Positions 1 to 10,648 of a stretch of DNA of 64,000 bases are shown piece after piece (position 1 is the first letter of the stretch; every line of letters starts with the position of its first letter). A program made the position numbers and the translations under genes. The notes below the pieces were generated by a model. It saw only the letters and a program-made list of their open reading frames with translations, ran no database searches and was not told the DNA's origin. The stretch is from NCBI RefSeq assembly GCF_025024155.1, contig NW_026251712.1:548501-612500 (forward strand), written 5' to 3'. This DNA is from Gamsiella multidivaricata (Eukaryota; Mortierellomycota; Mortierellomycetes; Mortierellales; Mortierellaceae).

Positions 1-223
1 AAGAATGCTGTGTTTGTTGTTGTTGTTGTTGCTGTTTTATTCGTCATCATAGACACTGTTCCGTTATTCTGGAGCGAGGCTTTCTGCAGAAACTAACAAG
101 ACCCTTGAGGGCAAATACTCGAACAAACCTCTTTTTCTCTATTCCTGGGTGCTCTTAAGGATTTATATATATATTCCTTGGCTGTCGCGAATGTCCTTTA
201 TCACCTAATGGACTCTGCATGCC

Positions 224-438
224 ATTGGGAATCCTCGCCAAAAAGTCGTAACCCCACCCTTAGAGCTCACCAAAAGTCGTAACCCTTATATAATGAATCA
301 TATATCCCTTGTCCTGAATTCATGCCACATATGGGATGATTTTTTTAGAGTTTATATAGGTCTTAGCCACTGTACCTCTTCAAATACAAAATACAATGAG
401 AAGGTTGGGGTTACGACTTTTTGGCGAGGACTCCTAAT
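224..438. repeat. Inverted-repeat (MITE-like) element
   Basis: About 35 bases at 224-262 reappear in reverse complement at 401-438 with a few mismatches. The shared core is CCTCGCCAAAAAGTCGTAAC followed by CCC. A third partial copy of the core (CAAAAGTCGTAACCC) lies inside at 271-285. The roughly 215-bp total with no coding content fits a non-autonomous DNA transposon or its remnant. I could not find a clear target-site duplication, so the class is open. Confidence 0.5.
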
Positions 439-905
439 ATTCAGAAAAACATAGCCCTGCTGTATCCATTACTCCCATCTCAGATATTCCTAGGGATGCA
501 TCAACCTAGCATCACAATAAAACGTGGCCTCATGGGTATGGGTCCTTTTCAGAGGATTACAAGGTTATATACTGTAGGCGAGAATAACGAGCAAGAGCAG
601 GGGTATACACATCACACATGGGGCTGCGTTACTTCCAAAAAGCGGATGTCGGTGCTGCTGCTGCAATCAGATTGTCGACCCAAACTGCCACTATAGCTGT
701 CCATATTAACACAAGAAGTGTGGCAACTACATAGGCGATGCCCTCTGTTTTGAACGTAGACCACGATGTATCGGTCACTAAACAGTTCCTATTTATCCTA
801 GGTCTTCTACTGAGTCTGTTGAGAGGTTGAGTGAGCGGATAGACCTACCCTAGTCGTCTTTTGGCGTGCTACAGGGTTCCTTGAATCGAGCTATTGTAGA
901 GTTTT

Positions 906-1253
906 GAGTCTGTCCAAAGTAACTGTCTATTACCTGTCGAGACATTCCTGACGATCTGGGTCTGTGGAGGTTTACGGAGTACAGCTCCGTGTGGATACAG
1001 CTGCTGTACACACTTTGACTTTAGAAAGCAGAACCACGGACACAAGCTGAGGAGCATTGCGAGGAAATATGTTCTCTTGCTTTTGTCGGGAGTAGTAGCA
1101 GCTAGATTCACCGAGATTGATCAGATTCACTCTACTGAATACAAGTGCATTCGTACTCCAGTTGGTCGAATCTCGGAGAAGAGGGTGCTTAACTGGATGG
1201 TCGAGAATATGAAAAGTCATATTACTTCACCGCTTGGCAGTGCTGCTGCGTGA
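906..1253 (+). pseudogene. Possible decayed coding fragment
   Basis: A 115-codon frame is open from 906 to a TGA at 1251-1253 but has no ATG near its start. The second half has a plausible mix of charged and hydrophobic residues, for example around the codons for EIDQIHSTEYKCIRTP. No family was recognised. It could be a relic of a transposon or gene, or a chance open frame in non-coding DNA. Only the open frame itself is observed. Confidence 0.15.
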
Positions 1254-4200
1254 AAAGGCCTCGTTCTGTCACGGTGTCCTCGGTGTATCCCATCCTCTAT
1301 CTACACTTTTGTTCGCGGACTTCATTGAGAGGCAATACATCCATGCATATATAACAACTGAAGTCAGTTCATCATCACCCTCTGTAGAACCCAACTGGCC
1401 CTCTGTTAGTAACTACCACCTAGTTCCCAGGGGTGTCTGCTCAACGGCATACAAAAGATTAAAAAAAAAACCAAAGAGTGCAGTGATTGATAAATCGACT
1501 AGCATTAGATACTCGGTAACTGTGGGAGGTCGTAGACTAGGAGTGGTAGTTGTTGCAACGCGTGTTTGGAGTGAGATCCCTTCCATTGCGACCTACTCTA
1601 CACGAGCAACCTAAACCTCATTTACGTGCGCACCATAGTCTACACTAGAGACTGGTCCACTAAACCACTTCGGAACTCTAGTTCATCCATTGGCAGCTCT
1701 TTTCTGCTCATGTTGTTACCGAGAAATTACAGGACAAGGTTCTAGCCTTGCAATGTATGCATGTGCTTTGCATGGGTATTTTCTCATGGAATATGTGGGT
1801 TGCATTCCGATTCGCTGCGTCCGAATATTGTTGCTCTAACCTTCCAAAGTTACAAACAAACCACCTCTGAGCAGCATTGAATTGCGATCTATGGATGGCC
1901 ACTGCGCCTTAGGCGGTGTTAGACTACTGAGCTGAAATGAATCATATAGGTCCTCATCGCTTGGAGCCCAAGCTCTTAGTGTGAATCAACTAGACCACCA
2001 CAGCACGCTCCTGTTGACTTCTTGGGAACTTTTATCGTGTTTAAGGCGATCCTTGCGTGGATATGGATCCGAAGTTGGAGGGTTGAATCCCCGCTGCTAC
2101 GCGAGCTGCTCAGCTGTAAGCGTATCTCTATTATGCTGCATCTCCGCTGCTCATCGGAGGCACAGCATGCACTTTAATAAAGTCCCATGCTTCATCTTAT
2201 CCCACCTTCCTTCGCGCTTCTTTCCTTTTTTTATTATATTTTATTTTATCGGTGTTGTTCACATAAGACTATGACTTATACCGCGACAAATAGCACTGGT
2301 CTAATCAGATCTAGAGGCCTAGAGCAAAAGGGCGTGTTTTCTTCTGCTTCTTAATCGTACTCAGATTGATGAAGTCCGATAGCTGATCTGCCTAGATCGA
2401 TCTAAGAAATAAAAAGCTTCCCATCAAACTCGACCATTCTGACGAATGCGATTGGTGAACTGGAGAACAGGCTGTTAGAGGTACAAGGCAGAGTAGGCGA
2501 TGTACAGATGGAGACCGTGGAAGTTTCTCCTACGTGGGCAAAATTCGAATGGCTCTCTTCTAGCTCTGGTGGCACAAAGTTAGCATGGATGAAAAACGAA
2601 GGGAAAGGTCAGCCCGGACGTGAGTAAATCCCCAGGCCTCTCACTCGGCTGTTTGTGTGCTTTTTTTTCCCCACGCCCACACCAATCGGGCAGAGAAGAA
2701 TTTCACAAGAGTAAACAAAAAAAAAAAATGCTCTGTTTTTCGGGCGACATGAAAGAAGGGCAAGGGAGCGCCTAAAAAAGCGGTGTCCGAGATGCGCGAT
2801 GTGGCGTGGCACACGGTCATTGTTCGGAAGGCTTGCATGTACTTGATTCATGTATAGGCGTTCCCGGTCTTTGGTTGGTCTTCCGGCCACACAGACAGAC
2901 ACCCTTGTTCCTTAATTTCTTCCAAAGGCATCGTGGACCATTTAAACTTCGAGCGGAAAAAAAGCTCGACGGAAGGTCGCCAGGGGGAGGATGATAACGA
3001 CAGGGCTTGTTGTTCTAGCCCACACATATGCACATGTGCACATGTGGATGTAGAGTTTTGTTCATCTTGGGAACAAAGTAAGCAAAGGTAAAAACTTTGG
3101 TCCGATTGGATCACATAATAGGGCAAAAAAAAAAAAAAAGAACTATGGCCATGTTTACCAGGGTTACTGTATCATTTGCCCAAGCATCCATGTCAGGCAC
3201 ACCATCGAACAAAATAAATAATCCTATGTTTATTTCTAGGCCGCAAAGGTCCATGCCAGCTAAATTGGGTAAGACGAACTTGTTCGATAAACACTTGACG
3301 GTCCATGAGACTTCCACAAGAGCGAAGATGGAAAGAAATGGAGCTCATACTGCTCATTTCATTATTTAGATTATTATGGAATATTAAATGGAAATGGGAA
3401 ACGAACGGTTCCACTTGTCTTCATTCCGCCACAGCTCTGGACTTTCTCACTTGAATCCAGTGCTTCTTGCCTGTGCATGGATTGAAGAAAGAAATGAAAC
3501 GGTAGACTATGATGCGGGCAGGTTTGGGTGGGCGCCCTAAATTCTGTGTAGCCGACTGCGATAGATCCGCACTACTCCAAGGGGGAATGGCGCGGCGACT
3601 CTGCATGCGCGACCCACAGTAAGGTTACAGCCCATTAACCAGCTGTTGATGTTTTCTTCTTGGTAACTTTTGCTTGCATCCAATTTGTTGACTGGTCTGC
3701 CTTGCTCAACCAGGCCTGCTGCTTCTGTCCACACACACTCTTGGGACTCATTTTAGTACCCATGAATGCTCCCATTACACACAAACAACAACATAAACAA
3801 AGGAACATCGAGACTTTGAAGGAGGCCTTCCCATAGGCCAATACCTTTGCAAGCGTGTGCAATCTTCGATACCCTGGGACTGAAAATTCTCACAGTTCCT
3901 CGGCTTTGTTTGTCACGCGGCAGAGTCCGAGGATGAGCCCTCCATTGTACTTCGTTCGATGTATATACAAAATTAAGTTGCCATGCTGTTGCTGGACTTG
4001 TTAACTCTAACCCCAGGAACGTTTCCGATTCGCTGTTCCTCCTTGCAGCTGCTCTTTTTTTTTTTTTTTTTGCAGAGAGCTAGTCTACCAGGCGTACTGA
4101 AGCTCATTTTTGTGTGCCTCCTCCCTCATCTTCTTTGAAAGCAAGACAGGAGGATGTTACCGAGAACTATGGTCTGCGCGCCTTGTGCGCCATCTCTCTT

Positions 4201-5860
4201 CTCACTTTGAGCCCTACATTTAGCATTCGAATTCCGTAGCCAGGCAAATCCGGCCTTTTTAGATATGAATTGGGGAGAGTGTAAAAGGTCTAAGCGAATG
4301 ATAAGACACAGACAGATAACAAAATCACGCGGACTTCATTGGAGGATACCAAAAAGCCCTATTCTGCCCGCCGGAAGCGGCTCCATCCTGGAAGGGTGGT
4401 CTGTCCACGCGATGGACGACAACAGAGCCTCTGCGCAGATTAAGGTCAATGCCTTAGCCGGAATAACGATTGGCAACAAAAACACAACGCTTTGGGTGAA
4501 GTGTTTCGAGGAGGTCCTGTGTATTGAAAGATGTTTACACAAGCAAACCCCCTCTCCCCTGTGTATTGTCCATGGACCTACATTACTAAATTGTAACGAT
4601 TATTTCTATTCAATTTCATTGTATGACCTTGAAGGTGTATTGATGGGAAATGTCAACAGCTTCGGTTCAATAATACAACATAGAGTGGCAACATTATGCA
4701 GGTAAATTAAATTTGGCAAAAAAAGTGCACAAACAAATCAAACGCTCAATCACATCCTGGGAATCATCAGTTTGTCAAGTTAACTTAACTCGCTATCCTG
4801 TTCGCTTATGCAGTCAACTGAAGTTCATATCACTGTTTGACTAAGACGCAGCTTGACATATCCTGAGGGGGGCGAGCTAATGAGTAGTTGTAGACATGCG
4901 TGGATAACAATGAATTCGACGGAACACTCCGTGGATCCCCCTGTAATTTGTTCCGCGTAGTGAAAAGGAGTGGACATATCAATGGAGGAATGCGCTACCT
5001 TTCATAGCGGAAGCTGTGTACAGGTCTTTGAGCAAAGGTGCTTGCCGCTTTTTTTTTTTAAGATGAGATAGAGTAAGGTAGGATAATAAAAAAAAAAGAA
5101 GCGGTATGGCATACCATTGTGAAAATGTTAGCCTTGGAAGTAATATTACTAGGAAGGGTGAGTAGAGGTATAGCTAGCGTAGTCTCTACTGTAGTCAGGA
5201 TGTGGCCAGTTGGACAAGCTCACTGGCCCATGAATGGAAAGCCATATGGACAGAAGCATGTCCTCGTGGATCTGCAGGCCCTACTGACCAATGGGACCAA
5301 AGATGGATTAAGGTGTTCAACCGAGTTTAAGGTGTTTCCAAAAATGAGCGTCGAGCTGCACTTTGCTGGACCTTTTCCGTCCATTCGTCCACTGGCCAGT
5401 CTCTTTTGGGGAACGGCGGCCCAGACTCCTACTGCAGTCCTAGCAGAAGGTCTTCCATCGATGCTCATTCAGTCTGTTTATGTCCGTTTGACAGAGTAAA
5501 CAACCTAAATGGACCAGAACCATGTAAACAACAACAAACAACTCTTCTGGACACTTGATTCACCACTGCCCTGTCCACCACAACAAATCACGAACCCTAG
5601 GCAGGGCTTTGACGAATCCCAGGACGACGAAAGAGAGAGCAAAACATATCATTCTATCCTGTTGTATTAAGATTCTATCTCTCATCTCAGCGAGACGAAA
5701 GTCTTCATGGCAATACTTTACAGCGAATGCTTGTCTATTAGTGTATGTTTTGACTCAATACTGAAACGCAAAGACCGTGAAGAGCCATGGCCGAGGATGA
5801 GGTCTACTACTGCAGCACTGGCTGAATGACGCTCTATGCTCAGTGCTTTTCTCATTGTGC

Positions 5861-5867
5861 TATAAAA
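5861..5867 (+). promoter_or_regulatory. TATA box of OPT gene 1
   Basis: TATAAAA lies 141 nt upstream of the first ATG of OPT gene 1. All four OPT copies carry the same heptamer 120-160 nt before their start, followed by a CT-rich leader. Confidence 0.7.
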
Positions 5868-6001
5868 CCCACCTCACTCCCCCGAATCGTTTGAACCCTT
5901 GTCTACGGCTGTAACCACCTCGTACTCCCCTCACTTCCAAGACCCTCTTCCCCTCCCTCCATTCCCTGTCCTCCGTCTGAGTGACCACAACCCTGCCCGC
6001 C

Positions 6002-8288
6002 ATGTCCGAGCAGAAACACGATTACCCCGCTGACAAGGAGTTTATCGACGAGAAGCTCGATATCGAGCGCTCGTCCGTCATCCTCGAAGAAGAAGAAAAC
6101 TCCCCTATTCCCGAGGTTGCTGCCATCGTCTCCAACAAGGATGATCCTAGCACCCCTGTCCTGACCTTCCGTTTCTGGGTCATGGCTGTCATCTTCTCCG
6201 TCATCCTCTCCTTCTTCAACCAGTTCTTGTAAGTTCGCCACTCCTGTATCCTGTTCTCCTGCTCATCTTTTGCTCGCCTTTGATTCACATTACCGAACTT
6301 GAACCAGGAAAAAATGAATACTCATTTCGTATCCTTATGTTACATCACACAGCTGGTTCCGCACTCAGCCCATGACCATCTCCACCCTGGTCATCCAGTT
6401 GTTGTCCTATCCCTTCGGTAAATTCATGGCTCGTGTCCTTCCTGCTGGTCGTCTCAACCCTGGTCCCTTTAACATTAAGGAGCACGTCTTGGTTGCCTTG
6501 ACTGCCAACTGTGCCGGTGGTACTGCCTATGCCGTCGATATCATTGTCATCCAGAAGATCTTCTATGAGCAGGATTTCGGTTTCCTCGCCAACTTCCTTC
6601 TCATTCTCTGCACACAGATGTTGGGTTACGGTATGGCTGGTGTCCTCCGTCGCTACCTTGTCTACCCCGCTGCCATGATCTGGCCTGCCAACTTGGTCCA
6701 AGTCGCTTTGTTCAACACCCTTCACAAGGATGAGGACCTCGCTCCTGGCCAGTGGTCTCGCTTCAAGTTCTTCTTGGTTGCTACCTTGGCCATGTTCCTG
6801 TACCAGTGGATCCCAGGCTTCCTCTTCCCCGTCCTCAGCTCCATTGCTTGGATCTGCTGGATCAAGCCTGACAACCTGGTGCTGTCTCAGCTCACTGGTG
6901 CTGGTGGTCTTGGATTCGGTGCCATCTCTCTCGACTGGAACAACATCGTTTCCTTCTTGGGTTCTCCTTTGATCGTCCCCTGGTGGGCTCAGGTCAACAT
7001 TGCCCTCGGTTTCTTCCTGATCGCCTGGGTCATGGTTCCCATCGCTTACTACACCAACTTGTGGGAGGCCAAGAAGTTCCCTATCCTTACCCCAAGTTTG
7101 TTCCGTGACAATGGTGCCAAATACAAGCCTCTTTCTATTCTTACCGACAACATCTTGGATGAGGCTAAGTACGAGGCCTATGGTCCCCTCCGTATCTCGA
7201 CCTTCTTCGCCTTGACCTATGGTATCGGTTTCGCCGGTCTCTCCTCCATGATCACCCACACTTGGTTGTACCACCGCCACAAGTTGGTTGCCCAGTGGAA
7301 GCAATCTCGCGATCACTCTGAAGATATCCATCACAAGCTCATGCAGGCCTACCCTGAGGTTCCCGACTGGTGGTATGCCGCTCTCTTCGTCATCATGTCC
7401 ATTGTTGCCATCATCATCTGCGAGGTTTGGGACTACAAGCTCCCTTGGTGGGGCGTTCTCTTGGCCATTGCCATCGCTGCCATTTTCTCTCTTCCCGTTG
7501 GTCTCATTCAGGCCATCACCAACCAGCAGCCTGGTCTCAACATCATCACTGAGTATGTTATCGGTTATATTCTTCCTGGTCGTCCCATTGCCAACGTTAC
7601 CTTCAAGACTCTTGGTTACATTTCCATGGCCCAGGCTATGACCTTCACCTCTGACTTGAAGTTGGGTCACTACATGAAGGTCCCTCCTCGTGCCATGTTC
7701 TGGGCTCAGCTCCTCGGTACCGTCATTGCTGGTCTCGTCAACTTGTTGACTGCTAACTGGCTCATGAGCTCCCAGAAGGGTGTCTGCAAGGACAACGAGG
7801 TTTTCTCTTGCCCCTCGGCCAACACCTTCTACTCTGCCTCAGTCATCTGGGGTGTCATCTCACCCAACCGTATGTTCGGAGCCTCGTCGATGTACAACGC
7901 CATCAACTACTTCTTCTTGATCGGTTTCGTCCTCCCCATCCCCTTCTACTACCTCAAGAAGGCCTTCCCCAATACCTGGTTGGACTATGTCCACATCCCT
8001 GTGTTACTGGCCGCCACCGGTATGATGCCCCCAGCTCAAGCTTACCACTACACCAACTGGTTGGCTCTCGGTTTCGCCTTCCAGTTCTTTGCCCGTCGCT
8101 ACCATCCCGAGTGGCACTTGCGTTTCACGTATGTGTTGTCGGCTGCGTTTGACTCTGGTGTTGCCTTCATGGTGCTGTTGTCGTTCTTCATCTTCACCAT
8201 CCGTGACGCTGAGATGGTCGAGTGGTGGGGTACCCGTGGCGACTTGTGCCCTCTCGAGAGCAAGTCCTACTATCCCCCCACTGCCTAA
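6002..8288 (+). CDS. Oligopeptide transporter, OPT family (copy 1)
   Basis: Proton-coupled peptide/glutathione-type uptake carrier of the OPT superfamily, expected in the plasma membrane. Exons are 6002-6228 and 6353-8288, giving 720 aa. The intron (GTAAGT...CACAG) falls after SFFNQF, and the spliced reading FNQFFWFRTQPMTISTL matches the family. Exon 1 encodes an acidic cytosolic N-terminus (EEEENSPIPEVAAIVSNKDD) and the first membrane segment. Exon 2 carries family signatures LNPGPFNIKEH and SDLKLGHYMKVPPRAMF and many further membrane helices. I chose ATG 6002 over an in-frame non-ATG extension because it aligns with copies 2-4. A long open frame on the opposite strand is a codon-bias shadow. 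The 3' part from 7823 is identical to copy 2. Substrate is not predictable from sequence. Confidence 0.93.
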
Positions 8289-8317
8289 GCAGTTGCTGCA
8301 TTGAAATGAAATGTGCC

Positions 8318-8323
8318 AATAAA
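8318..8323 (+). terminator. Poly(A) signal, OPT copy 1
   Basis: AATAAA 30 nt after the stop codon. Confidence 0.6.
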
Positions 8324-8555
8324 GGGCCTTTCAGTCGAAGCTTGTAATCTTTTTTTTTACAACATCAGTTTATTTATCAAACTATACCTCTAATTAAAAA
8401 TGATGCGCGTAAACAAAAAAAAATGATATGATATGATATGATCTCTCTTTGTACTGTAGTTTGTCTACAGTGATCTAAATGAACTGTTCTTCATTTATAT
8501 CCTGGAGACTGCAGCATGGTGTTGAATTGGGTAGTAGACGCGTGTTGCAGTTCGA

Positions 8556-8592
8556 GTGTGTGTGTGTGTGTGTGTATGTGTGTGTATGTGTG
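8556..8592. repeat. GT microsatellite
   Basis: Roughly 18 GT units interrupted twice by an A. The same tract of the same length is at 13176-13212, inside the duplicated block. Confidence 0.8.
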
Positions 8593-8699
8593 CGATGCTT
8601 CCACGCGTCTGTGCTATGACACAGACACTATTTGTTTCACAACTAAACGACATTTGAACTTAACAATGTGATGACCTGACCGTGGCTATTAACGCAGGA

Positions 8700-8774
8700 T
8701 TATTTATCGTCGGATGGAGGGTGGTAAGAAAGGACAGGTGTGCTGTGCATTGGTGATGTGGGACGAGGGGTCAT
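8700..8774 (-). other. Short minus-strand frame behind a TATA box
   Basis: Reading the minus strand from TATAAAA at 9197-9191, about 420 nt of CT-rich sequence resembling OPT leaders leads to ATG at 8774 and a 24-codon frame ending in TAA at 8700. The frame is proline/serine rich and matches nothing I know. It may be the start of a truncated gene, a non-coding transcript, or chance. The same arrangement recurs at 13320-13394. Confidence 0.2.
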
Positions 8775-10515
8775 GATGGAGAGTTTTTGTTGATATGCTT
8801 GTTGGGTGAGGGAGGAGGTTGTGTGCGGTAAAACGTGGTGCGTGTGTGTATGTGGGTAATTGATGGTGCTGACGCGTGTTGGTTGGTAGGGTGTTGGAGT
8901 GGGATGTGTGCAGCTGTGTGGATCAAGGAGGATGTTTGCATGCTGAGGGATCAGTGAGAGGATGTTGGCATGGTGAGGAGTGGAATGGTCAATGGATGGA
9001 TGCTGGTGTGTTGAATAGAGAGTGAAGGATATTTGTATGCAGCGTAGGGTAGAGGAGCAATGAGAGATAGCGATGGAGGAGAAGGAGGACGCAGAGGAAT
9101 CTAGGTGAAGAAAATATGCGCGCGGTATGTATGAAGAGTACGGATAGCGAATGGAGAATTCATGGAGGGGTAGCAAGAGGAGTGCTGCCGTTTTATAGGG
9201 GAAAAAACCAAGAAGGGTAAACGGGCCCTATTATGGGATGGCATACGGCACCAGCAGCAGTAGCGTGGCATAGAAATAACTTAAAGAGAACTCACTTTGC
9301 TCTTGTATGGCAAATGTACGAGAATTTGCAAAGGCCATACTTGGGCAAAAAAATTGTTTTCTACTTTCCTCGGATAAGTTCCGGGTCTACATCCGAGCCA
9401 ATGAGGAACTGACGCTTATTTCAACAGGCAAGGCACTTCGTCCGCACCCTCAAACCCTGGCTGCATTCAATACAACATCCTCGCCTATTGCATACATTCA
9501 TTCATGATGGTGTTCGATGGAAGGCTTGCCTGTACAGTAATATAGTACCGTTCTAATGTACAGTACACACATACTCGCACCAGGGATACAGTCGTCTGCG
9601 GCAATCGTCCTTTCTCTTACCTATTAGGACAAGCAAGCATCGGCCTGCTGTCATAAGGAATCAGCATAAAAGAAATATTGCGCTTGTCAAAGGAACGCGT
9701 TTTATCAGACACACACTTATTAGCTGTATTATATTAGTCACGACTAGAGCAATGTATGCTATAAGAATGCTGCTCCGTTTGAAAATAAAGAACCCTCTCA
9801 TATCTGATAATACCACTCAGTCAGTTATAAATACAACCCATTTTATTACGAGAGCAGAGAGAGAAAAGCGCTGTGCTCCGGTCAGAGACAGTAAAGACTA
9901 GTTTAACACTAACAACCATATTCGACCTAGCCTTCCTGTCCCCACAAGGGACGGTGCCGATAGGATGGATACGTTCGACTGATGGAAATGATCTGGTACT
10001 ACTCTGTTTGCCTCAGAGTTCCCAGGGCAAACAGGGCTGTAATCAGACAAACTCTATGATAGATCTGGATAGAGATCCTATTGGTGAAAAAGATGTCCAT
10101 CCCAGTACTTACTAGGAAACAATAGACGCGTCGCTGCATTAGCATGACTATTCATGTTACAATATGCACAAATGAGTGATTTTCTCGTCCAGACGCCACT
10201 CGGGAACATTGAGGTCTGTGGACATTCCCTCTCCGCCTTCATTTACCAGGATACATACTGGCACTACTCAAATATTTCCACGATAAAATATAATTTATTT
10301 TGCATGGATTTTGTGCCAACGTCCACGAATGCGAACACAAAAAGCATAGAGGAAATTTTTATCTTCCCTTGAATTGAGTCGAGCCATTTTTCTCACTTTA
10401 ACAGAAATTGACTTCTATTCTGCCCCATCGCCATGCCCATTTGAATCCAAAAGTACAAAAAAATCTGGCGTTTGGATCGTCCGCCCATCCGCCCATTCTT
10501 CCCAACAGCCGTCAG

Positions 10516-10522
10516 TATAAAA
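10516..10522 (+). promoter_or_regulatory. TATA box of OPT gene 2
   Basis: TATAAAA 133 nt before the ATG, in a context shared with copy 3. Confidence 0.7.
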
Positions 10523-10648
10523 GAGTGCCGTGCCCTCGTTCCCATGAAGTTCTTTGTCTTCGCCAGCCCACTCGCTCCCTGACCTCTCCCACTTCCTTCT
10601 TCCCTCTTTCTCCCCCTACACTACAGTCCTGTCTAAAACACTTTTGAC

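Larger units (their letters stand above)
1..5860. other. Gene-poor region
   Basis: No gene is supported in these 5.9 kb. Stop codons are frequent in all frames, and the longer open frames do not resemble known families or the codon usage of neighbouring genes. The stretch holds a short TTG microsatellite near 14-33, an inverted-repeat element at 224-438, a stop-to-stop frame at 906-1253 that may be decayed coding sequence, and many short A/T homopolymers. It looks like decayed repeat or intergenic DNA. Confidence 0.6.
7823..9993. repeat. 2171-bp duplicated block, left copy
   Basis: Read base by base, 7823-9993 and 12443-14613 show no difference, at a constant offset of 4620. The block covers the last 466 nt of the OPT coding region, its poly(A) signal and about 1.7 kb of spacer. 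Just outside it, sequence differs at 7822 versus 12442 and at 9994 versus 14614. Confidence 0.9.
8289..10515. other. Spacer between OPT copies 1 and 2
   Basis: No protein gene is supported. It contains a pentamer repeat (ATATG, about 8423-8441), a GT microsatellite (8556-8592), a minus-strand TATA box at 9191-9197 followed by a long CT-rich stretch and a 24-codon frame, and, after 10180, the promoter region that copy 2 shares with copy 3. Most of it recurs after copy 2. Confidence 0.7.

Noticed and set aside
2080..2110. GGGTTGAATCCCC string resembling a tRNA T-arm
   Set aside because: No matching acceptor stem, anticodon arm or D-arm could be built around it on either strand.
4265..4705. 146-codon ATG-initiated frame in the left gene desert
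   Set aside because: No family resemblance, no leader, and composition unlike neighbouring genes. A frame of this length is expected by chance in 6 kb.
5119..5499. 126-codon frame followed by an opposing 82-codon frame
   Set aside because: No recognisable domain, and the upstream start is non-ATG. Treated as non-coding.
6345..7670. A 441-codon open frame antisense to OPT copy 1, with similar frames antisense to copies 2 (10920-12290) and 4 (19415-20758)
   Set aside because: It lies wholly opposite real OPT exons, and its conservation follows from copy identity. The third-position C bias of the sense genes removes antisense stops. No promoter or independent homology was seen.
9307..9507. 66-codon frame repeated at 13927-14127
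   Set aside because: Its repetition only reflects the duplicated block. No promoter, leader or homology.
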